64,000 bases of DNA from Eleusine coracana subsp. coracana (lineage: Eukaryota > Streptophyta > Magnoliopsida > Poales > Poaceae), in NCBI GenBank assembly GCA_032690845.1, contig CM064421.1, positions 34,834,963 through 34,898,962 on the forward strand, written 5' to 3'. The notes under the pieces were generated by a model. That model saw only the letters and a program-made list of their open reading frames with translations. It did no database searches and was not told where the DNA came from. This document shows, one piece after another, positions 21,852 to 33,066 of this stretch; positions within the stretch are counted from its first letter, which is position 1, and every line of letters begins with the position of its first letter. The position numbers and the translations under genes were made by a program.

Positions 21852-24144
21852 AATGAAACCTGCCATGTGAGGGCGTGACTTAAAATTAGACACAATGTAA
21901 TGTGATTTTCCAGCGTTCCAAAAGAAGGGAGCGCACATAATATTTTTGGACAACAAAATCCATTCTTGTTTTATATTACAGGAGCATGCGCTTTATTAAG
22001 ATGGAAGGGAAGCTCGAATTTGAGATGCCAGATATCCAGCTCTCTAAATTCTCAACCAGCCATTAAGCATGATTAGCAACTAGTGGGCACAAAAGACAGA
22101 AACAACGGGAGAGAAAGAAAGAAAGAAAAAAGAGGCAGATCTCTTGTTCTGTTTTGGACGCAAGGAAGTTTAAAATAGAACCAAATGAAAAGGAGGAGCA
22201 GAATGGTGGGCATCGCATTCCAAAATCCAAATGCTCCCAATGTGCTCGAAAACGGAGCCCACAGATAACAAGCTTTCCCCCTTTGGACGGAACAGATCAG
22301 GCCGTATACACCAGATCTCAGGTTACAAATTTACCAAACAAAAAACCGACTAAAAAACACAAACACAGACAGAATCCTTGTTCGCTGGAATCATAACATG
22401 TCTAATAGGAGACCAATACGCTGTAGAAAACAAAGAGCAAGCAACATTTGGCACCGAATAAACCTGCTGCATTCAGGTTTCCAAATCAAACGCAACCTGA
22501 ATCTAATCTCCGTCAAGCAGTTCTGCGTCAGGTCGCGCAGATTAAAAATCACTTCTTTGCCGGCGGGAAATTGCCCCAGGATCTCATTTCCCGAAAATGA
22601 GGAAAATCCGAAACCTGAGACATTGCATTGAAGAGCCGACAAGCCGGCACCCCGAAAGTAATAGAACCAAGAAGAAAGCAGTATTACCTGGGGGAGAAGC
22701 AGATCCGCACGGTAAAATGGGGAAGATTCCCACCCCGCTGGTCGTCACCAGCCCCTCATAGAGCAGACGGGCATGAGGGGCAAGCCAAGATGCTCCTCTT
22801 CTCTTCTCGGGTCCTCCTCACTGCTCTTGGCGGCTGGCTGTCGAGTGTCTATAGACTCTACTTAAGACTAACCTGTTCCAGTTGAGGCGAAAGCGAAAGC
22901 ACGGAGAGTGACGGATGGAAGAGAGAGAGAGAAGGAATGGGAGGGACAGTCCGTCTGGGAAGAGTAGCCAGTAGGTCTGCGCGTCACTCACCGGGTCTCC
23001 GGGGATCTTCTCCTCCCCTCCCCTCATTAGATTAATTAGTCCAGACCGCGACCACCAAATGATGATGATTAATTAGCGCTTTTAACTAGGCCGTCCTGTG
23101 GTAACGGCGGATGCTAGTAAATCATTACATTACTGTAGTAGTAATATTTGGCTTTGGCGACGATGAGAGAATTTACCATTGTAGCCTCCATGTGCAGACG
23201 CCGATCATGTTTCACCATCACCCTTTGTCCTTTCACCGAGAGCAAATCCTTCTTACCCTTCCTCATGCGATTTTTATTCTTTAATTATCTATTAAGAAAA
23301 AAAATGAGCAATATATCTCTTTCTCTAAAGTCACGTGTAAAGGGTTGCGTCACTGCCGATGTCACCACACCTAATTGACAACCGGCGACGTCATGTTCAT
23401 GCATGCCAAAAACAAATGAATGAAGAAAAAAAAAAGGGCAAAAGGAAAAAGGGAAAGGATGTACCAGCACAAGAACATATTACGAGACAAAATTTGGGTG
23501 ACTGGACAAGATTTAACAATACGACTATCTCCTCTCCTTGATTATGCTTGCATGCTTTGGTTGATATGATCAGTACAAGGATCCTACGGGTGGTGCAGTT
23601 AATCATATCGATGTCTATCTATGGTGTGATGCATTGCAGGAGTTTGCACGTTGTACACATTACAAGTGCTCCAAATTAATAGAGGCGGCGATCGGTACTC
23701 TAAACACTGATACGTATGTTCGCTGGATTGAGGCCGGCTGATTCCTAAGCTAGTACTACGCGCTGCCGGCATCAAATGTCAATGAATTTGCTTGTGCCGC
23801 TCTTCATCGATCGAAACCAATGTACAGTAAATATTTTCGTACAACGTAACCTTAGTTTTGTACGTAGTACGCGCTTGTTCGATCATCAAAGCGAGCGAGC
23901 AATGGGATCTTATGTGTGATAAATTGCACGCACGGGTGTGGATGGGATTCCTGCAGCTGCCGATCGTCCAGCTCAAGGTACGTGAGAGGAGGCTTTACAT
24001 TGTAGTATTGTCCATGCCAAACCAAACTAATGATTCACCGTGCAACGCGTGACTTTATTATTGTACTATACTATTAAGCTGCGAGCTTTTCCATACTTAT
24101 TTGATCAATAGTAATATACAGCAACTTGTTAATTTGATTGTATA

Positions 24145-24236
24145 TACTCTCTCCATTCATATATTTATATGATGTTGGGTGAGCTAGTTTTAATTCTCCA
24201 AACATCATATTCATATAAATATGAACAGAGAGAGTA
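24145..24236. mobile_element. Small Stowaway-like MITE (about 90 bp)
   Basis: The arms TACTCTCTCCATTCATAT and ATATGAACAGAGAGAGTA pair as inverted repeats that continue inward through ATGATGTT/AACATCAT. Only about 20 bp separates the arms. TA flanks both ends. Confidence 0.65.
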
Positions 24237-24940
24237 TGGTTTTCATTTCAAAACAAATCAGCTATTCATCAGTCCTTCCTTTGATAATTTAAGCATGGTG
24301 GTGACACATCAAGATGCTTGGCTTGCTCTTCGATATTCATCAGTTGGCTCCTCCTTTGTCCATTTCCACGGGCGACGAACAACGCGTGACATGCACGTGG
24401 TTCCCTTTTTGTCAAGCGAAGGCGATGAGTGGACAAATGAAAAGAAACTATTTATCAAACAAAAAGAGAAAGAAATAAAGTTAGGTGAATGAAATACTGT
24501 AGTAGTAACTCGTTGGAGTGGGCAGCGTGGGACATGACGGCCCCCTTTATTTTGACAGGCGTCTTGTGTTGTTGGCTGCCCCCCACAGCTTTAGCCTTTT
24601 TTTTTCCTTTTAATATTATCTTTGGCAGCAGCGTACACACAGTCACACTAGACGCAGACTCTCGATTGGGTTGGGTTCCCTTGTTGGGGTAACATGACGC
24701 ATGAGCCATGTCTCAACTCTCAAGTGCAGCACACCAATGAAAGACTAGAGTAGTACGTGATCTCATCTCTCATCTGGTTTTGGCCGACACTAATGATGGT
24801 TCCAGCTGCACAGGCAATTGCGTTACGTATGCCGCAATCAACACCCTGCAAAATGCAAGCAAATATATTAGTATCTTTAATCGGTCCCTCCCCCAAAAAC
24901 CGGCCCAATCATTAGGTTCGCCACGTACCACTTCCATCTG

Positions 24941-25640
24941 CAGCTACCAGATCGAAGTTCCAATTCCAACCAAAGTTCTGCCACTTCTTTCAACTTGCTT
25001 GTCAGCTTAATTATCATGAGTTCTGAAAAAAAGAGCTTAATTATTACGAGGGACGATAGAGCAGGCAAGGCAATCGATCCTAACTTTGCATCTGTCATCT
25101 GAGCTTCTCCATCTGCAGCAGGTTGCATGACAAATCCTTCCTTTTGCTCCATAGTACTGGTAGGTACTCTATAGACCTGAACCTGTAAGTGGGGAGAGGA
25201 AGAAAGGCACGAGCTGGTGCAAATCCAGTCCCCCAACTCCAATCCAATGGACCTGTTTTTTGCGCCATCCATATGCCTGCCCATTCTACCGTAATGTTTG
25301 ATCACCAGCAGCTACCAGATTGAAGTTCCAACCAAATCTCTGCCACTTCTTTCAACTTGCTTGTCAGTTTAATTGAGTTCTGTAAAAAAAATATTTATTA
25401 TTGTTAGTGACCATGGAGCAGGCAAGGCACTGGAATGAATGGATCCTATAACTTCGCATCTGTCATAGGAGCTTCTCCATCTGTTAGCAGATTGCATGAC
25501 AAATCCTTCCGTTTACTCCCTAGTACTGGTTGGCAACCTGGAAGTCCATCGAGGAAGAATCCCAGTTCCAATCCAATGGACCTTTCTTTTGCGCCATCCA
25601 GAGGCCTGTCCATTCCACTTTAAATGCTTGATCACCAGCA
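24941..25640. repeat. Diverged tandem duplication, two copies of about 330-370 bp
   Basis: Copy 1 (24941-25308) and copy 2 (25309-25640) both start CAGCTACCAGAT and share CTGCCACTTCTTTCAACTTG, the GAGCAGGCAAGGCA and ATGACAAATCCTTCC blocks, CCAATCCAATGGACCT and a GATCACCAGCAG end. Copy 2 has lost a stretch of about 40 bp. A 142-aa frame on the minus strand covers copy 1 only and is broken in copy 2. Confidence 0.85.
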
Positions 25641-26478
25641 GGGCTGATCACGGTTATATATGTAATAACGTGTACATACAATTCTTCTTCTCCTTTTTTG
25701 ACCGAAACTTGGCAGCTGTTCTGCCTTTGCATTAAGACGGAAGAGCAGGAAAATAGTTGAAAGTTAATACAACACAGACAGACGTAGCCAGGGCGGTGGC
25801 CAAAGATCTGGACAGAAACAAACTTAGGCAGGGAAAATAAACAAACACAAAATAAGTTCTAACGAAGTAAGAAAGGGAAGCTCGCAGCAGAAATAAGTTC
25901 GGGTTGGTTAATTCAGATTCTTCTCTTCAGTAATCTAAAAACCATACACGTCAGAGTTAGGTTCAGCACACTATACTTCATTTTTCCATCCAGGGCCATT
26001 CGATCACCTTGAATAAGAAGCATATAGGTACAGCTGGAGTGGCAATATTGTGGAGATATCCTTATGTCAGTAGTTAAGGTGCAGAAAGTTAACCACCTTA
26101 TGCTAAGTTGCTAAATAATATGAATAGCTCATCAAAACTACAAATATATACACCGCTATTATATATACATGAGTTCAATCCATGTTTGTTTGTACAGACA
26201 GATTCTGGTCTACTCACCATCTTTGTGCATCCACGCTCCTACTTGAGTTGAACAATACCCAGGAAGGTCTGCACTTTATTCTAGTCCAGCTCTGCTCTAG
26301 AGCATCAAACCAAACTCTCCCGTCCTGATCTTGTATAGAAATAGCGGACTTAGGTAGGATATTCAGCATACCAGGAACTCAAGGACAGGACCATCGCCAT
26401 CATCTCTGAGTGATTGGTGTGAGATTGCTTGCAATGCCATTCGTTATTGAATAATTCATACAAGCTGGGACTGGGAGC

Positions 26479-28034
26479 TCAATCAATCTTGGCTTCTTCC
26501 TTTTTGGTGCCAGGCCAGCCATTTTGTGGGCATCCACTGGCTCCATGGGCCTTATTAGTCTTGGTGATTAGTTGTGAGTGAACCGAGTCCTGCATTGCCA
26601 TCATATCGTTGATGCCGTCATGGAGCTGCTTGCACAGGGCGTCAAGAGCTAGCATGGGGAATGGCTCCTCAATAAGAACACCAACCTGATGTCCACTTGT
26701 TAGTGTACAGCCTGAATTTTATGGTACAGTGTGTGCAGAGGTACAGCTTGAAATGCAGAGTGACACAGAGTTGTGAAGGTTAGTACATGTTAAAAAAGAA
26801 GAAGAAGAAATAAACTTGTACCTCCTCGATGCAGAAGAGCGACGCTGCACTGATAAAAGTAGCTGGAACAACGATCCATTTACATTCATCCCAGAGTATG
26901 ACAGGGAGCGTAAGATGCCAGAGAACAAGAAATCTGGATGTGAGCCTGGTGTATGAGAGTGGAATAGGGATGCCAATGAGCTGCTCGCAAGCACCAATTC
27001 CTTCAAGAAAACAAGAGAGTTTAGATTCCTACAATGAAGCAAAGGGAGCAGAATTAGATTGGTAGTGAAGGAATACCACCACAGGGTTAATTTGGACAAG
27101 ATAGATAGAGTAGTACCATGATGTTGCGCTTCTGGTCGTCAAAATCTAGCATCTGAAGAGACTGCGAGATGAACTCGATGATACAACGAGGGCGGTGTTT
27201 GGATTGCAGGACTGTATTTAAATCGTCCTCTGGGAGCAAACCCTGAAGGTCCTCTTTATAGTCGGAGTCCCTAATTATGTGACACTGATGAAAAGAGAAA
27301 ATGAATCAGTTCAGTTGAGATGAATAGCATACACTGATGAAATGAGGAAGTGAAGAGGAGCAGTTTAAAAAAAAAAAAAAGTGAAGAGGAAGGACCTTGA
27401 GCGCGACGGGGAAGGCGAGGATGTAGTTGAGGAGCGCGCGCCTGACGGGCTCGTGGTTGTCGTGTGGATGACGACGATGGTGATGCATGACTAATCCGGC
27501 GAGATCTGCTGCTCCGGCGAGGACGCGCATCCAGGCCTTGCGGCCCTCGTCGAATCGCGCGTAGGATGCCTCGGTGCGGAAGACGAGGAGGAGCGCGAGC
27601 GCGGGCGCGGTGAGCTGGTAGGGTAGCGGGGACGCGGTGAGGGCGTAGTCGGGGAGCAAGGTGTTGAATGTGGCGATGGCGGCGGCGAAGGCGGTGAAGG
27701 AGAAGACGGGGGGCACGAGGGAGAGGATGACGCGGGAGGAGAGGGAGGAGAGGAAGTGGCGCAGGTGGCGGCGGGAGCTTCGGTGCTCGCGCCAGGACGA
27801 TTGGTCGTACAGCGGCCGCCGGTCGCGGATGCGCCGCTCCTGGATGGCGTCCGCCCAATCCGGCACCGCAGACAGCAGAGACACCACCGGATTAGGGTTA
27901 CTACTACTCTCCCCCGTCGAGGAATTACTGCCTTTCTCGGAAGGGAAGCAGCGGGAGGCTCGAAGGTGGCGGTGCGTATGCGTTGATGGAGGCCTCGTCG
28001 CCGGCGCCGTCGTCGCCGGCTTTGGCGCGGCCAT
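26479..28034 (-). CDS. Bestrophin-like / UPF0187 chloride channel, chloroplast (VCCN1-type)
   Basis: Thylakoid anion (chloride) channels of this family tune proton motive force during light changes. Exons (minus) 27396-28034, 27117-27284, 26822-27028 and 26479-26685 give 406 codons plus stop. The first 40-50 residues are rich in Ala, Pro, Thr, Arg and Ser with few acids, fitting a chloroplast transit peptide. The bestrophin core follows: PLYDQSSWREHRSSRRHLRHFLSS, hydrophobic helices (SLVPPVFSFTAFAAAIATF), LLVFRTEASYARFDEGRKAW, then IGACEQLIGIPIPLSYTRLT, SRFLVLWHLTLPVILWDECK, VVPATFISAASLFCIEEVG and IEEPFPMLALDALC. The acceptor at 27028, rather than a later AG, keeps the family segment ESKLSCFLEGIGACEQ in frame. 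The start codon begins the only long frame. Confidence 0.93.
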
Positions 28035-28653
28035 GGATGATGAGGTGTTCAGTCCATCATCGCTTGGTAGAGGGAGGGAGAGGAGGTGTGTGGCGGGTGG
28101 AGTGGATGTGGCGCTGTCACTGACAGGTGGGGTGGAAACGCATTCTTTCTATTGTAATATTATATGGACTTTTTTTCACAGTAATCTTTTTTTACAAATT
28201 TACTACGACCTCCTTCGCTGATTGCCAGTAACATGGTTCTGGTATCAAAAAAAAAAAAGTAACATGGTTCTACTATGTTCAAGATTTGTAGGTGGCCATA
28301 ATTCTATCAACATATAAATTATTCTGTGAAAAACAGACAAGCATCATATGAGTCGTCAGATCTTGTCTGTGATCGAGTTGCTCAATTACTAGTTGAATTG
28401 AAATCGCTCGCCTCCTCCTATCCCTTATATATTTATTAATTAAAAAGAAAAGAAAGCAAATCGAAGAAGCAGCCGTGATCCGAGTCGGAATGAAACAAGG
28501 TTGCACTTGCACTACATGGAGGGAAGGAAGTCCATAACTAACACAGCCCACACATAGATAACGAAAATATCTTACAAGCATTTCAGTTTGGAATAATTCG
28601 AGTCATCAAGCCACCATAAGTTAACACAAATATGCTTTCTATCCACACGGCAA
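28035..28653. other. Intergenic region upstream of the VCCN1-like gene
   Basis: Holds the promoter and leader of the channel gene (GC-rich to about 28140), then AT-rich sequence with a directly repeated AACATGGTTCTRSTAT word (28231-28275) around an A tract. No coding frame is supported. Confidence 0.5.
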
Positions 28654-29005
28654 CTAGTACGGATCGTGATAGCCAAACGCGAATTCTCCTGGGGGCGGAT
28701 GCAGCACGTCGGAGCAATTGTAACACATTTCGCAGACTTGCTCCACCTCCTTATGGCCACATGCATGTCTTCTCTTCAGGTCTGGACGCCAGACGTCCAT
28801 GCGATGACAGCATGTCTTGCAAACGCAATCCACTGCAAACAAGATGGAAGCACAGTTAGAAAACCATTTCTCAAGCTAAGGGCAACAAAGTTAAAACACT
28901 CTTGAGAGAGAGAGAGAGAGAGAGAGAGTATATACATGTGCCACTGCGCCTAGTAGACCACCAGAGGGAAACCAAGAACACTGTAGGCTTCAGTAACAGG
29001 TTCAT
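28654..29005 (-). CDS. Small cysteine-rich protein, family not recognised
   Basis: Two exons (28936-29005, 28654-28832, minus) joined by a CT-rich 103-nt intron give 82 codons plus stop. The N-terminus MNLLLKPTVFLVSLWW is hydrophobic and could be a signal anchor. The second exon holds eight cysteines spaced C-x-C-x2-C-C ... C ... C-x2-C-x2-C, with several His, and ends PPPGEFAFGYHDPY. This resembles a compact zinc-binding or disulphide-rich module, but I cannot assign a family. The ATG at 29005 follows TTTTCAG, so the first exon may instead continue from upstream exons (see 31526-31782). The second exon is more trustworthy than the first. It could be the C-terminal exon of a longer protein. 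Confidence 0.4.
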
Positions 29006-29730
29006 CTGAAAACAAGGTGGAAAAGCCATAATCAGATTCAGCCAAATGGAAGCATTGTGATCTTTTTTATCTATATATACTACAAGAAAAAAGAGGCGAA
29101 CATAGAGCATTTGGATGGGCAAATTAATTACAAAACATGCATGTAACATCTGTTTTTACTGACAAAGTCAGCCTTGTAAAACAGCAACTCATGCAAGAAG
29201 ATGTAGGATACATGTCTCAGCTGTGGGTAATGTAAACATATTGAAATTTTAAAAGCAATTGTGACAAAATGAACATGGACAGGGAAAAAAAAAGAAAGTT
29301 AAGGGAACAGTCGAACAGTAATTATGAGCACTGGTAAGTGCTGATGGATGTTTTACGAACCCATCAAACTCACATGGTAAGAGACAAGCTGTAACAATCA
29401 TATAAACACAATTAAATCACGGGCATTTGTTGTTTGTTGGTGTGATGAAAATACAAGGAGTGTTTTTCCTTATCTTTAGAATACAATGCACATACATTTC
29501 GCAGTAGCAGGAAAAAAAAACGACTGTCCAATGGAAACATAGCAACTGTAAACAGGACCATGGATAGATTCACAAAAACATACCTAATAAGGGGGTGCAT
29601 GTGACAACACCATCGAAACCATTCCTGTGAGCAAGCTCATAAAAGAAGAGGGTTCGCGGAGCAGGCAGGAAGGAGAAGCAGCCAGAGCGCTTGCGGCGAG
29701 CAACAAAGTTGCCATGAAACCAGCAAATGC

Positions 29731-31250
29731 CTCAGTTGTAAAAATCCTACTCGGTACTCACCATACTTATCGCTAATTTATTTTAGAAGTAACGAAGTCT
29801 TTCCCTATATAAGCCAGTCGAAAGAACGATCCTAAGAGAAGAAGATTAAGACCAACCATAATTAATACTTAAAATTAATTAATATATTTGAAGTGCTCAG
29901 AATAGTTTTAAAGCACTAAGTAAGTGCACACTCCACTTGGATAGTGGAATAACACTGTAGAAATTCAGAATTTTAATAGTAACAGAGCAATTTGTATAGT
30001 GTTTCGAATTTGAATAGTAACCAGAATTTGAATAGTGTCCTGAATATTAATAAGTAACCATAGCTATTGTTCTAGAGTTTATATATTTGTGATTAATACT
30101 TCAAAATAATACCCGATATGATGTTATCGATTTGTGAATAGTGATAAGATGTGATCTTATAATTAGCTAGACCAATCTAGACCAATGGTCGCAGCATAAA
30201 TAATATCATACCGCAAAGCATCAAAGAAAGAAGGTCACAAGACATTAAAAGAATAGTGATCGACATTATTCGTGACATTGACATGCATGCCAGGACAAAT
30301 ACCTTGTGTTGCTTCGTACATGTAATAAATCTTTCAAGACTTAGCAAGAAAAGGCAAGAGAATATCATCATGAAAGGAAAACAATGCCAATTGAAGGGTG
30401 TTGTATATGACACCTGGTGTCCTTGCTACAGGAAGATGGAAGCTACATGTGCTAAATAAACAGGAAGGGAGTACCGCTCGTTCTACTATAAAAAGAGGAC
30501 CTAGGCTTCAGAAGGAAGACACCGATCACTCATCGTCCAGCGTTCTAAGCTCACTCCTCAAGAGCGCCTTCCACCTCCACCACTAAGTAGCAATATTAGT
30601 AGTCCACTTATAAAATAGAGAGCGTAAGTCCACTGTAAGATACCATCTCCAAGGTAATCATTCCTTGTGTGTTTAAGTGTTTGGGGGTTCCCGAAAGGAA
30701 AAACCATATGTCAGCTATATTTGTGGAAATGAAGTAATGTCGTTTTTGAAAATCCGTTGATATGATTCAGTTCTTGCATATGAATTAAGTTTTTATGCTA
30801 GAGACCCTATAGGAGAAATCTCTACGGCGTAGTCCTCGGTTTAGCCTAGTTAAGGCGTTAGAGAGGACCCTGTATTGTTGTAGAGAAGTGTTCCCTTCGG
30901 GTGGAACTGCCTAGGGAGACGATAAAAACTTCCTGCATTATGACTGGCTTATATAGGGAAAGACTTCGTTACTTCTGAAACAAATTAGCGATAAGTATGG
31001 TGAGTACCGAGTAGGATTTTTACAACTGAGAACTTATACCGCTCGGCAATCTGTTTAGCCTCGCCAGCTGAAAGAACGATCCTAAGAGAAGAAGATTAAG
31101 ATCAACCATAATTAATACTCAAAGTTAATTAATATATTTGAAGTGCTCAGAATAGTTTCAAAGTACTAAGTAAGTGTACACTGTAGAAATTCAGAATTTA
31201 AATAGTAACAGAGTAATTTGAATAGTAACCAGAATTTGAATAGTGTCCTG
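29731..31250. mobile_element. Rearranged repeat cluster: long inverted repeat plus long direct repeat, probable nested transposon remnant
   Basis: 29731-29815 is an inverted copy of 30945-31030 (CTCAGTTGTAAAAATCCTAC versus its complement; about 85 bp, few mismatches). Immediately after the left arm, 29813-30040 recurs as a direct copy at 31063-31250 (both begin GCCAG followed by GAAAGAACGATCCTAAG). Between them, 30390-30930 looks LTR-like: a TATAAAAAG promoter word at 30487-30495, then leader-like sequence. No coding frame of a mobile element is present, and I could not define target-site duplications. Confidence 0.6.
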
Positions 31251-31274
31251 TATACGACAATTAGCTAATTAGTG

Positions 31275-31276
<2 letters not shown>

Positions 31277-31337
<61 letters not shown>
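31277..31337. repeat. (AT)n microsatellite, about 30 units
   Basis: Uninterrupted alternating AT/TA of about 60 bp adjoining the downstream copy of the repeat cluster. Confidence 0.95.
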
Positions 31338-31340
<3 letters not shown>

Positions 31341-31525
31341 AGCAATGACAACAAACCAGATGCATAGAGTTGTAGTGGCAAGCTCGCGATCCATAGCTAA
31401 TTGCTCAAAGTGTCCCGGTTCCGTGGCCCTAGCAATAGTAGTAGTAGTATTTTGATGATTTCATCATCACGAAAATTCGCCGGATTGATATGATATGGAA
31501 TTCTATCACACGCAAGACACAATAC

Positions 31526-31782
31526 CTGCGGCGTTCCTCTCGGATCCTGTGGAGCTCGAGGTTGTCGAGCGGCTGACCGACGGGGATGGGGCCGCCGGGT
31601 TCCGGACGGGGAAAGGTGGTGGAGGCGAAGAGCGGCGGCAGGCATGACCAGCAGGAGCGGCGGCGGGGGCACGAGCGAGGAGGCGGCGGCGCTGGTGTCA
31701 CCGACAGCAGCAGCTTATCTTGAGCACGCCTCGTCTCCTCCTCGAGACCGTCCCCCGGGAAGGGGACCACAAATTCGGCCAC
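31526..31782 (-). CDS. Possible first exon of an unidentified protein
   Basis: From ATG 31782 the minus strand encodes 85 residues starting MAEFVVPFPGDGLEEETRRA, then a Pro/Arg/Cys-rich part and PLDNLELHRIREERR. It ends at a good CGCAG|GTATTG donor in phase 2. GC-rich coding composition and the charged helix before the donor look gene-like. The natural partner would be the Cys-rich exon at 28654-28832, with the repeat cluster inside the intron, but the phases do not match directly (phase 2 versus required phase 1). An intermediate exon would be needed. The opposite strand also has an open frame (31720-32103). Confidence 0.35.
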
Positions 31783-32032
31783 GGCCTTGGCTGCCTGCAG
31801 CCGATCTTCCTCATCCTCTGCGGCGGCGGCGGAGGAGGAGGCTGTGCTATCTGCTTTGATCGTTGTTTGTCGTGTCGCTCGTCTCGCCTGAATCCACGCC
31901 TTACTTGCATCCTTGGCAACCTGCCTCGGATCGACTCCGCCTACAAGGTGACCAGCCTCCTACTCCTCCTCCATGGCCATGTCGCCGCGATCTTCCTCTC
32001 TCCCGTATTGCTTGGCTGCCTTGATCAACTTC

Positions 32033-32100
32033 GATCGTCCCCAAAATTTGAACTTGGATCGTCCCCCAAATTTGAACTTGGATCGTCCCCCAAATTGAAC
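32033..32100. repeat. Three tandem copies of a 24-bp unit
   Basis: Units at 32033, 32057 and 32081, each GATCGTCCCC followed by an AAATTTGAACTTG-like half. The third is slightly truncated. Confidence 0.9.
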
Positions 32101-32688
32101 TAATTAACCAGTCGGAGTCGGACTCAACATCGCCTCTGCTCCTCCTCGTACTGTAATTCCCATCAGACAACGGACGGAGTTAGCTTGGATGGCTACACTT
32201 GCATGCGAATCGATTACAGTTTTTGCTTTCCAATCTAACATCTACACATTCTTTAATCTTTTCCACATTATTACTATAATAATCAGTTGCATCCACCTGA
32301 TAGACGATTTCAACAACCTAGCCTTTTCTCAGAACCAGCAGCACGCCTTTTTCCTGTTACATTTTCCTATAATATTTCAACAGCTTCGCCATATTTTACC
32401 CAAACGTAGTTAAAAAACCAAAACAAAAGAAAAAGTTTCACCCACTCACTAAAACATTCATAGACTTTCTAACGAGGCTTAAACTGTTTTTTCCACACAA
32501 GAATGCTTTCACCAAGGATTGAGTTCATCTTGCCCAAAAACAAACAAAAAATCAGTCAAAACAGGACAACCTTCACCAGCCAATTAGATCATCAAAGAAT
32601 ATAGCTCCACTCACTAGTTTACATCACCAACCAAGAAAGGAATACATCGCTTTTGGCTACCAACCTACAACATATCTTCCTAAGTTTG

Positions 32689-32794
32689 AATAGCTACACA
32701 AGTCCGCTGCATGTATTTTCTAGGCCATGCCTGAGAAATGGAATAGCTACACAAGTCCGCTGCATGTATTTTCTAGGCCATGCCTGAGAAATGG
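32689..32794. repeat. Exact 53-bp tandem duplication
   Basis: 32689-32741 and 32742-32794 are identical (both start AATAGCTACACAAGTCC and end CTGAGAAATGG). The lack of divergence indicates a recent event. It lies about 270 bp past the MED12 stop codon. Confidence 0.95.
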
Positions 32795-33066
32795 ATCAAT
32801 CAATGTCCCGTTTATATACACAATCGCTCCCGCTGGCCCTAGGACAAAACGGGTGCGAGGGTGATATTCTACATGAGGCCACCCTATGGGGCCACAGCTC
32901 CTAATGTGTTGTACACAAGTCCCTCAAAGAACGCGCTGGCAATTCATTTGCAAACATCAGCAGCGTCGAAGACCAAAACTCTGGTGCCACCTAGTCCAGA
33001 ACAGCACTGTCCTTGGCTTCAATTCGTCCATGTAATGGTTTACAAGACAGTTAAATGGTTTAGGTG

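Larger units (their letters stand above)
23031..26478. other. Intergenic region between the DUF3527 and VCCN1-like genes
   Basis: No supported coding frame. It contains a Stowaway-like MITE (24145-24236) and a tandem duplication (24941-25640). The last few hundred bases before 26479 are probably 3' untranslated sequence of the channel gene. Confidence 0.55.
31783..33066. other. Intergenic region with two short tandem repeats
   Basis: 31783-32000 is GC-rich (likely promoter or leader of the upstream exon candidate). The remainder is AT-rich and contains a triple 24-bp repeat (32033-32100) and an exact 53-bp tandem duplication (32689-32794). The part nearest 33066 is probably the 3' untranslated region of MED12. 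Confidence 0.55.
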
